DNA from: an uncultured Phycisphaerales bacterium
GTDB taxonomy: Bacteria; Planctomycetota; Phycisphaerae; Phycisphaerales; SM1A02
Direction of reading: 5' to 3'
NCBI GenBank assembly: GCA_949373145.1
Contig: CASICI010000032.1
Span: 1 to 58,538 of the forward strand
Length of the DNA stretch: 58,538 nt
Shown: positions 52,262 to 58,538 of the stretch, one piece after another
How positions within the stretch are numbered: the first letter of the stretch is position 1
Layout: the number at the start of each line of letters is the position of its first letter
Position numbers and translations under genes: made by a program
Notes under the pieces: generated by a model
The model's database searches: none
Seen by the model: only the letters and a program-made list of their open reading frames with translations
Told to the model about the DNA's origin: nothing

Positions 52262-53140
52262 TCAGAGACGAGTATCCGACTCGTCGACGAATGATCGCGT
52301 TTCATCGAAGCGCTCACGGAGTCTTCGATCGGACGCGCTGTTCTCCGCACTGTGCAGAAGCGTGAACCAGACTGTCTTCGTCATGAGGATCAGAAGCGCC
52401 ACCACCATCAGCATCATCACCACGAAGACGATGGCGGAGTAGATGGGGAAGAATCCCGGTGAGATCGGAAAGAGAATGGGACCGATGATGCCGATCAGGA
52501 CACCGATTCCGATGACGATCAATGACAGATGAATGAATCGAATCATGCTGCAGGCGACTTCGTCTCGCATCCAGTGTCCAAGGCGATCCAGGCAGGCAAA
52601 GAACAGGAAGAGCTGGAAGAGGCAGAGGAGACCGATCGGTCCCAACAGAAATTCAAGGGTCGCCCCGATGATCGTCCCCGGGAGGAGTCCTGATGCGATG
52701 AGAGATGAACATGATGCCAGAATCAACCAGGAGAATGAACCCCAGCGCGTGGCCAGACGAATCCTGTCTCGGGAGCCGAACCCGTTCGAGATCGCGACGG
52801 GATCCTGCCATGGGGGCGTGATCAGGAAACTGCTCAAGATCAAGGGAACGGAGACCACCAGAGCGAATGCGGAGGAACCATTCGAGTATCGCCCGAAATT
52901 CGCCGTCACAAAAGGTATGACCAATGCGATCAGAACCCCGACGGCGGTCATTCGAATCGCAAACGAAAAAATGATCCGTCTTGGAGATCGCTCGAGCGCG
53001 AGAGACAGATCGATGTCGACTTGGATAGGATTTCCGCACTCAGGACAGCGACCGGTGCGTTTTCCAGACAGTGGATAGCCGCACTCGAGACAATTCTTCA
53101 TCTGGTCTCGAATCGACGATTTCTGCTGCATGCGCATCAT
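52262..53140 (-). CDS. Zinc-ribbon multi-pass membrane protein (292 aa)
   Basis: N-terminal zinc ribbon CLECGYPLSGKRTGRCPECG (residues 17-36) precedes five to seven hydrophobic segments, including RMTAVGVLIALVIPFVTANF, ALVVSVPLILSSFLI, GPIGLLCLFQLFLFFACL and SAIVFVVMMLMVVALLILM. The architecture is the same as that of the 41791 gene but with more helices. No transport motif was recognised. Upstream purQ ends 3 bases before the ATG at 53140, so it is likely the last but one gene of the purL-purQ transcription unit, perhaps co-transcribed with nfo. Confidence 0.65.
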   Translation of the reverse strand: MMRMQQKSSIRDQMKNCLECGYPLSGKRTGRCPECGNPIQVDIDLSLALERSPRRIIFSFAIRMTAVGVLIALVIPFVTANFGRYSNGSSAFALVVSVPLILSSFLITPPWQDPVAISNGFGSRDRIRLATRWGSFSWLILASCSSLIASGLLPGTIIGATLEFLLGPIGLLCLFQLFLFFACLDRLGHWMRDEVACSMIRFIHLSLIVIGIGVLIGIIGPILFPISPGFFPIYSAIVFVVMMLMVVALLILMTKTVWFTLLHSAENSASDRRLRERFDETRSFVDESDTRL

Positions 53141-53143
53141 CGA

Positions 53144-53944
53144 TCAGTTCATCACACCCGAGGCCTGCTCGACGGCGTTGCGGAACATGGCGAGGCCCGG
53201 AGGGAGGGCCGAGCGTTCGTCGTCGGAGAGTCGTGTCCATCTCGGGTGCTGCGACCAACGCGTGAATCGCTCGGGATGAGGCATCAGACCGAGCACCAGT
53301 CCGCTGGCATCACAGATACCGGCGATGCGATCGGTGGAACCGTTGAAGTTCGAGTCCTCGGCGTAACGCAGCGCGACCTGACCGTTCTCCTGAAGTCGGA
53401 TGACGACGTCATCACCCGCGACGAAACGGCCTTCGCCGTGCGCGGACGGCAGCATGCCGGTCTCTCCGGAGAAGTCGATTCCCCGGGTCCAGATGCAACG
53501 GGTGTTCTCGGAGGCTTCCATCGGCGTCCAGGTATCTCTGAACATCGCCTGGGCGTTCTGGGCGAGAGAGACCTCCGGGGGGGCCGAAGTCTCGGGCCAG
53601 GCACGACCCTCTGCAGGACCCGGCAACAATCCCGCCTGAACGGCGACCTGAAACCCGTTGCAGGGTGCGATCATCGGACATCCACGTTCGATCGCGGCCC
53701 GCAGTGCCGGATACAGGTGGATGCGCAACATCGTCGCAAGGACACGACCCGCAGCGATGTCGTCTCCGTAGCTGAATCCACCGGGAAGACCGATCAGGTC
53801 GAATCCATCGATCAGACCGGGATGCCGGATCAATCGCATCAGCGGAAGGGAGCCGACGGTGGCGCCGGCCGCCTCGAAGGCGTGCGCGAGTTCAAGATCG
53901 CAGTTGATGCCGGGAGCGGTCATCACCAGTGCACGTATGGTCAT
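53144..53944 (-). CDS. purQ: Phosphoribosylformylglycinamidine synthase glutaminase subunit
   Basis: A 266-residue class I glutamine amidotransferase that supplies ammonia to PurL. The nucleophile is C95 (IAPCNGFQV), with the catalytic His223-Glu225 in MPHPERF and LPGGFSYGDD at 53-62. The glutamine-binding loop is normal. Its ATG overlaps the purL stop (ATGA, 53941-53944). The length of 266 is a little over the typical 220-230, mostly a C-terminal extension (RWSQHPRWTRLSDDE...). Confidence 0.95.
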   Translation of the reverse strand: MTIRALVMTAPGINCDLELAHAFEAAGATVGSLPLMRLIRHPGLIDGFDLIGLPGGFSYGDDIAAGRVLATMLRIHLYPALRAAIERGCPMIAPCNGFQVAVQAGLLPGPAEGRAWPETSAPPEVSLAQNAQAMFRDTWTPMEASENTRCIWTRGIDFSGETGMLPSAHGEGRFVAGDDVVIRLQENGQVALRYAEDSNFNGSTDRIAGICDASGLVLGLMPHPERFTRWSQHPRWTRLSDDERSALPPGLAMFRNAVEQASGVMN

Positions 53945-54834
53945 CGATCGACTCCAAATGCGTCATCACAGCCCGATGCCCACGCCGAACGAAGCGCCTC
54001 GAGAGGAATGCGTTCATGATCACGACCGCTGCGAATGACCATGGCATCACTCGACTCGACTTCACCGATCACGGCGAAGGCGACGTCGCCCAGCATCTTT
54101 TCGATGCGAGCACGATCGCTCGCACGGATCTCAAGAAGGTAGCGAGATGGTGTTTCGGAAAAAGCACAGGCGATCTGATCCGCGAAGTCTTCGGTTGGCA
54201 CGTCATCCAGGCTGATCTGAATACCGAACCCGCCGGCGAAGGCCATCTCGGCGGCGGCCACGAGCAGGCCACCTTCGCTGAGATCATGGGCCGAACGGAC
54301 GAGTCCCTCTGCGATCAGGCCGGCCACTGCGCGCGCATTGCGCGGACCAGCTTCCAGATCCACTCGAGGAAGCGTCTCGTTCTGCAGATTGGAGAGCTGT
54401 GCGAAGTGCGAACCGCCCAGCGCGGGTCGCGTCTCTCCGACCAGAAGCAGAAGGTTTCCGGGTGACTTCAGATCCATCGTGACGGCTTGTTCCGAATCAT
54501 GGACGATTCCCATGCCGGAGATCAGCAGCGTCGGGGGGATGCGGATCTTCCGGCCATCCTCGGTGGTGAACTGATTGTTCAGGGAATCCTTGCCCGAGAT
54601 GAAGGGCGTGCGGTAGGCCTTCGCGCCGTCGTAACACGCTTCGGAGGCACGGACCAGACCGCCAAGCCAGTGCGGGTCATCACAGCCGGGCCAGCAGAAG
54701 TTGTCGAGAATGGCGATCCGATCGGGATCGGCTCCCACGCAGACCAGGTTTCGCACACACTCATCGATCGCGGCCAGACCCATCTGATACGGATCGGCGG
54801 CGAGACCCGGTGGCAAGACCGTTCGCGATCGCAA
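53941..54834 (-). CDS. purL: PurL, C-terminal part (frameshifted gene)
   Basis: C-terminal ATP-binding region of formylglycinamidine synthase: PYQMGLAAIDECVRNLVCVGADPDRIAILDNFCW, the structural Gly/Ser rich stretch GGSHFAQLSN, and the domain with FGIQISLDDVPTEDFADQIACAFSETPSRYLLEI. The frame joins the N-terminal half near 54806; an extra G (plus-strand CCC 54806-54808) in the run would restore LATGLAADPYQ. Translation in this frame begins with non-family residues, so the first dozen residues from 54834 are shadow. Coupled to purQ. Confidence 0.9.
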   Translation of the reverse strand: MRSRTVLPPGLAADPYQMGLAAIDECVRNLVCVGADPDRIAILDNFCWPGCDDPHWLGGLVRASEACYDGAKAYRTPFISGKDSLNNQFTTEDGRKIRIPPTLLISGMGIVHDSEQAVTMDLKSPGNLLLLVGETRPALGGSHFAQLSNLQNETLPRVDLEAGPRNARAVAGLIAEGLVRSAHDLSEGGLLVAAAEMAFAGGFGIQISLDDVPTEDFADQIACAFSETPSRYLLEIRASDRARIEKMLGDVAFAVIGEVESSDAMVIRSGRDHERIPLEALRSAWASGCDDAFGVDR

Positions 54835-56974
54835 GCCCTTGCGAAGAGGTCTCGACGGGCCTGATCACCGCGGCGTCGGAAGGACCGCCTTCACCCACGC
54901 CGACCAGAGGTTTGACCACCGAACCACCCTGAACTTCGTGGTCGTACTGACGGATGATCCAATCCTTGCTCGCGATGTTCCGATGGGCGAGAAGAAGCTT
55001 GGTGGCATGCAGCATCGATTCATCGGGCGAGAGCAACGTCGAAAGGCCGGGCGTGTCCCTGTCCCTGGAATCCGTGATCGATTCACGAGTCCATGCCGGA
55101 TCCCAGATCGCCTCCCGGGTGGGCATGGGAATCCCGTCATGCATGAACGACATCGGGAGGTTCCCGATCTCTTCACCGTGATATCGAAGGATCAGAGAAC
55201 GGTCATCGGTTCCGAACCGACCCAGATCGCAGAACTCGACTTCATACTCGACGCAGATCTCGGCAAGCCGTTCGAGATGTTCCTCGGGCACGGCAAGAAC
55301 CATGCGCTCCTGCGCTTCGGAGATCCAGGTCTCGGTGGGAGACAGACCGTCGTACTTCAGGGGCGCGCATTCAAGATCGACTTCGGCTCCGATCTTCTCC
55401 CCCATCTCCCCCACCGCGCTGGAGAAGCCACCGGCACCGCAATCGGTGATCGAATGAAAGAGACATCCGGAATGGTCGTCGCGCATGGCGAGAATCGCAT
55501 CGAGCGCCTTCTTCTCGGTGATCGCGTTGCCGATCTGCACGGCATGACTGAATTCATCGGCATGCGTGTCGGTCAGCTCCGCCGACGAGAAGGTCGCACC
55601 ATGAATGCCATCACGGCCGGTTCGTCCACCCAGTGCGATGATGCGGTCGCCGGGCTGCGCGTCGCCTTCGACCAGGGTGCGAGGCAGCACGCCGACGCAT
55701 CCGCAATAGACCAGCGGGTTGCCGACGTAGTCGTCATCGAACCAGACGGCTCCATTGAGCGTGGGAATGCCCATGCGGTTGCCATAGTCACGCACTCCCG
55801 CGACGACCTGCTTGAGGACTCTGGTGGGATGAAGGCAGCCTGCCGGCACGTCCGGGATGTCGGGGTTGGCGACGCAGAAGACATCGGTCGCCGCGATCGG
55901 GCGGGCGGCGAGACCGGTTCCCATCACGTCACGAATGCACCCGCCGATACCGGTGGCGGCGCCACCGTAGGGCTCGAGTGCGGAAGGATGATTGTGGGTC
56001 TCGACCTTGAAGCAGACCGCATTCTCCTCATCGAAGCTGATGATTCCCGCGTTGTCGACGAACACGGAGAGACACCAGTCGATTCCTTCGTCGATGAGCT
56101 CGAAGGTCGCCGCCGCGATGGTGGCCTTCAGAAGGTTGTTGATCTGAATCTGGCCGTCGTCGGTCTTTTCATGATGTGGCCTCGACTCGGCGCCCTCGAC
56201 CAACGACACGAACGTGTCGTCATCATGAGACACCTCGCGGTAACGGATCGTCGCCTTCAACGTCTTGTGAACGCAATGCTCCGACCAAGTCTGAGCAAGC
56301 GTCTCCAACTCGATCTCACGTGGCTCGCGACCGAGCGCTTCGTAGAACTCTTGAATGGCGATCATTTCGGTTCGGTCGAGAAAGAGATGCGATTCTCGGG
56401 AGAGCCTCTCCAGCGAGTCTCCATCCGCACCCCGGAGTGGAATCTCACGAACCGGAAAAGTGCGTGCTTCTCCGCTGGGGAATTCGGAAGGTTCGAACGG
56501 CTCCAGATGAACCGCATGGACGACAGGATTCGCACAGGTCCGTTCCACGAGTTCACGGGCGGTGGTGGCGTCGACACCGTGCAGATCGAAACGGTTTCCC
56601 GTCAGAACCGAGACGTCGAGATCGAACATCGCCTTGATCGCCAACTGCACGCTGTCGGCGGCGGGGTCGGTGACACCAGGCAAGGGGTGGACCTCGACCA
56701 GCACGGCATCCGAGGCGACCTCGGCGGCACCTTCATCGACCGTCTGAGTCAATGGGTCGGAAAGAAGTTCGTTCGAGACACGCGTGCGCTGCTCTTCGGA
56801 GAGCTCGCCTTCGATGAGATAGATCGAGGCATGCGAGACGCTGCTCGGAGCGCGGTCGGGATCCGCGTGCGCGAGAGACCGCGCAAGTGCCTCCCCGGTG
56901 GGATCGACGTGTCCCGCGGCGGGGTGGACTTCGAAACGATGGACTTTGGACGATGTGTGTGCGCTGGTGGGCAA
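54761..56974 (-). CDS. purL: PurL, N-terminal part with two PurS-like domains (frameshifted gene)
   Basis: The product of the intact gene is about 1,010 residues, between the small (about 740) and large (about 1,295) PurL types. Residues 1-170 contain two PurS-like modules (VHRFEVHPAAGHVDPTGEAL and VLVEVHPLPGVTDPAADSVQ), then the PurL catalytic core: TWSEHCVHKTLKA, ETHNHPSALEPYGGAATGIGGCIRDVMGTG, IPTLNGAVWFD and GGRTGRDGIHGATFSS. The start is TTG at 56974, the only candidate I see and without a good ribosome site, so the first residues are uncertain. Separate purQ follows. FGAM synthase converts FGAR, glutamine and ATP to FGAM. Confidence 0.92.
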   Translation of the reverse strand: MPTSAHTSSKVHRFEVHPAAGHVDPTGEALARSLAHADPDRAPSSVSHASIYLIEGELSEEQRTRVSNELLSDPLTQTVDEGAAEVASDAVLVEVHPLPGVTDPAADSVQLAIKAMFDLDVSVLTGNRFDLHGVDATTARELVERTCANPVVHAVHLEPFEPSEFPSGEARTFPVREIPLRGADGDSLERLSRESHLFLDRTEMIAIQEFYEALGREPREIELETLAQTWSEHCVHKTLKATIRYREVSHDDDTFVSLVEGAESRPHHEKTDDGQIQINNLLKATIAAATFELIDEGIDWCLSVFVDNAGIISFDEENAVCFKVETHNHPSALEPYGGAATGIGGCIRDVMGTGLAARPIAATDVFCVANPDIPDVPAGCLHPTRVLKQVVAGVRDYGNRMGIPTLNGAVWFDDDYVGNPLVYCGCVGVLPRTLVEGDAQPGDRIIALGGRTGRDGIHGATFSSAELTDTHADEFSHAVQIGNAITEKKALDAILAMRDDHSGCLFHSITDCGAGGFSSAVGEMGEKIGAEVDLECAPLKYDGLSPTETWISEAQERMVLAVPEEHLERLAEICVEYEVEFCDLGRFGTDDRSLILRYHGEEIGNLPMSFMHDGIPMPTREAIWDPAWTRESITDSRDRDTPGLSTLLSPDESMLHATKLLLAHRNIASKDWIIRQYDHEVQGGSVVKPLVGVGEGGPSDAAVIRPVETSSQGLAIANGLATGSRRRSVSDGSGRDR

Positions 56975-57096
56975 GATTCAACAACCACTCGACTGTGACG
57001 GCTCGGGAGATCGGGACCCGGTCGGGTTCCGAGGATGATGGAACACATCCTCAAATAGTACCGGGAAGACCCCCGAGCCGTGTGGTCGAATGACGG

Positions 57097-58538
57097 TCAG
57101 AACTGGAGCTGAAGCTGAGTCATGAGGACGACCTCGTAATCAGATGAGGTCGGCCTGAAGCCGTTGTCCAGCGTGGCGGTGTAGGGCGTGATCTGATTGA
57201 AGGAATAGCCCATCTGGACGTTCCAGCGAATGTCCTGTCCATCGATGTACCAGTTGGCACCCACGGTGAAGATGCTGACGGAGGATGCCGGCAGATTCTC
57301 GCCCGTGGAAGTTCTCGGGGTATTGCCTTGATCGATGTACTGATAGCTGCCGAAGACCTCCCACTTGGGAGTCAGGTACATCGAACCCTGAACCATCAGA
57401 CCCACCATGTTGGTGGTACCTCTGATGGGATTCGGAGGCGTGGGCGTTGTCGTGCTGAACTTGGTCTCGGTATTGGTGTAGTACGCCGAAGCGAAGATGG
57501 AAGCACCACCGAAGTTCCAGGTGGCATCAGCCGTCACTGAGAGCCACTGATTGTTCCCGGTTCCCTGAGTCCCCGCGGCTGGATCGTAGGCGGAGGTCTG
57601 GTAGTGCCCGCCGAGGCCAAGCAGAATACCCTCGGATTCACCCATGGGGCTCGTCATTTCACTGAACTCGGCCCAGGCACCCGCGAGCTTGTATTCAACA
57701 CGCGAGGTGATTGCGAATGTGTTTTCACTGTTCCAAAATGGGTTGTTGAGAGGCTCGGTCCCCACAGGGAACACACCACTGTTTCCAGAAACGCCCGCAA
57801 GGACATTGTCGGATCCACCATTTGAAATCGCAGCCGCCCAGTACAGATCATTTCCACGGGTCGAGATCTGAATGCCCTGTGACCGTCCGACGGAGAGGAG
57901 TTCATCGACCGTGGAGCGCGTGGCGCTGACCAGGTTCTGAACGGAAACCAGGCGTTCACGGGAAAATGGCAACTTGAACTGACCGGCTCTGACGGTCCAG
58001 TCGTTGTCGAGATCGAAAGCCATGTAGGCATCGAGCAGGTTCAGGGAACCTGCAGTCGAACCCGTCGGGTTGCCGATGCTTCCTGGGCGATACTGCTGCT
58101 GGGGACTGAACTCACTTCGAATGAAGTACCTGATTCCAGGTTCGAAGACGTGGCCCTTGAACACCAACTGCGTGTGCGGCAGGTCGAAACCGTACTGCGA
58201 ATTCGGAAGGGTTTGCGGGGAACCGTTTCCATTGGCGGTCTGATTCAGCGTGCCAGCTTCACCGGTCGAGGAGTAGGTGTATCGCGCCTGCACAAGGCCT
58301 GACAATTCGAGTGAGAAACGGTTGTCAGCGCTGCGAAGGTAGAAACCACGATTGGTGTCCCAACCGGCGACTGCGGCGGCGTCCTGGAAGCTTGCCCGGG
58401 TGGAGGAATCGGCGAGGACATCCTGCACGAGGCCGCGAATCTCGCCGGCGCGATCTTCGGTCAGCCAGACCTGATCGCTTTCGGCTCGAAGGGCGGTGAC
58501 TTCGCTGCGCAATGCGGCGTTGTCTCGCTCGAGAAGAT
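57097..58538 (-). CDS. Phosphate-selective-type porin (OprO/OprP family), truncated at window edge
   Basis: The frame is open to the end of the window, so the signal peptide is missing. What is visible starts with a coiled-coil-like segment (LERDNAALRSEVTALRAESDQVW), then GFYLRSADNRFSLELSGLVQARYTYS, an outer-membrane beta-barrel of 16-strand porin type with PGIRYFIRSEFSPQQQYR, WTVRAGQFKLPFSRERLVSVQNLVSATRSTVDELL and a terminal LQLQF. Family members take up phosphate or other anions through the outer membrane. The upstream coiled coil plus barrel is common in planctomycete and chlamydia-like porins. It ends 122 bases upstream of purL. Confidence 0.85.
   Translation of the reverse strand, partial: LLERDNAALRSEVTALRAESDQVWLTEDRAGEIRGLVQDVLADSSTRASFQDAAAVAGWDTNRGFYLRSADNRFSLELSGLVQARYTYSSTGEAGTLNQTANGNGSPQTLPNSQYGFDLPHTQLVFKGHVFEPGIRYFIRSEFSPQQQYRPGSIGNPTGSTAGSLNLLDAYMAFDLDNDWTVRAGQFKLPFSRERLVSVQNLVSATRSTVDELLSVGRSQGIQISTRGNDLYWAAAISNGGSDNVLAGVSGNSGVFPVGTEPLNNPFWNSENTFAITSRVEYKLAGAWAEFSEMTSPMGESEGILLGLGGHYQTSAYDPAAGTQGTGNNQWLSVTADATWNFGGASIFASAYYTNTETKFSTTTPTPPNPIRGTTNMVGLMVQGSMYLTPKWEVFGSYQYIDQGNTPRTSTGENLPASSVSIFTVGANWYIDGQDIRWNVQMGYSFNQITPYTATLDNGFRPTSSDYEVVLMTQLQLQF

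Noticed and set aside
53021-54019. 332-residue plus-strand open frame across purQ
   Set aside because: Antisense to purQ, without start signal or domain.
54761-54834. Programmed +1 frameshift in purL
   Set aside because: No slippery heptamer, in-frame stop near the site or stimulatory structure seen; unrelated genes show the same type of break, so an indel error is simpler.
54839-56998. 719-residue open frame on the plus strand opposite purL
   Set aside because: It is exactly antisense to a certain gene; codon bias of GC-rich genes yields long antisense frames. No ribosome site or domain.
57031-57052. Hairpin between purL and the porin gene as terminator
   Set aside because: The 7-bp stem (GAGGATG/CATCCTC) lacks a T-tract on either side.
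1-58538. CRISPR array or transposable element
   Set aside because: No regularly spaced repeats and no transposase motif seen; the only tandem repeat is the 18-bp pair in a coding region.

Overview
The window reads as a compact chromosomal segment of a planctomycete, most likely of the Phycisphaerae. The basis is a co-translated DUF1592/DUF1552 pair, which is largely a planctomycete family, a Planctomycetes-style ECF sigma factor overlapping its Ser/Thr kinase gene, dockerin-like EF-hand repeats of the DINGDG...DLAALLxxWG type, DUF1080 and PQQ sugar dehydrogenase genes, and several small zinc-ribbon membrane proteins. Base composition is GC-rich throughout. I see no insertion sequence, prophage, CRISPR array or rRNA operon, and only one tRNA. 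Placement is inference from gene content.

Layout. 1-2.8 kb: a small orphan gene and a Cu+-type P-type ATPase on the minus strand, divergent from phosphoglucomutase (2.8-4.5 kb, plus). 4.5-12.7 kb: eight co-directional minus-strand genes (DUF1592, DUF1552, DUF1080, SLC13/DASS transporter, 55-residue membrane peptide, DUF481 outer-membrane protein, Tat-exported phosphoesterase), mostly exported and probably catabolic. 12.9-18 kb: plus-strand M14 carboxypeptidase with dockerin repeats, sialate O-acetylesterase-like enzyme and GNAT acetyltransferase, facing a PQQ sugar dehydrogenase. 19.3-22.2 kb: lipoprotein, purE, Bax-inhibitor-1 family protein, zinc-ribbon membrane protein, lipoprotein. 22.1-29.5 kb (minus): orphan DNA methyltransferase, Ser/Thr kinase overlapping its ECF sigma factor gene, XerC-like recombinase, two envelope lipoproteins. 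29.8-34.2 kb (plus): tRNA-Lys, SNF2 helicase and SWIM zinc-finger partner. 34.2-38.8 kb (minus): inorganic pyrophosphatase and a tricorn-protease homologue. 39-47 kb: small basic protein, PmtA/KsgA-like methyltransferase, EF-hand repeat protein, RlmE, zinc-ribbon protein, DUF4097-like lipoprotein, pseudo-esterase, transketolase. 47-58.5 kb: a large secreted helical protein, then a minus-strand run of nfo, TPR lipoprotein, queF, zinc-ribbon protein, purL-purQ and a porin that runs off the right edge.

A window-wide feature is that five otherwise well-conserved genes (copper ATPase, carboxypeptidase, SNF2 helicase, tricorn protease, purL) are each split by one to three single-base shifts. Most can be explained by a one-base length change in a short homopolymer. 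Since purL is a core purine gene, uncorrected indel errors in the assembly are the likeliest cause. The split genes are listed as halves, with the joint described. Housekeeping functions (purine synthesis, queuosine, base-excision repair, pentose phosphate pathway, rRNA methylation) are interleaved with exported degradative functions, which suits a free-living heterotroph feeding on polysaccharide and protein. The most interesting unexplained items are the dockerin-type repeat protein with no export signal, the esterase fold that has lost its nucleophile, the PurS-PurS-PurL fusion, the DUF1592/DUF1552/DUF1080/transporter block as a possible periplasmic sugar-oxidation module, and the lipocalin-like insertion in the tricorn homologue.
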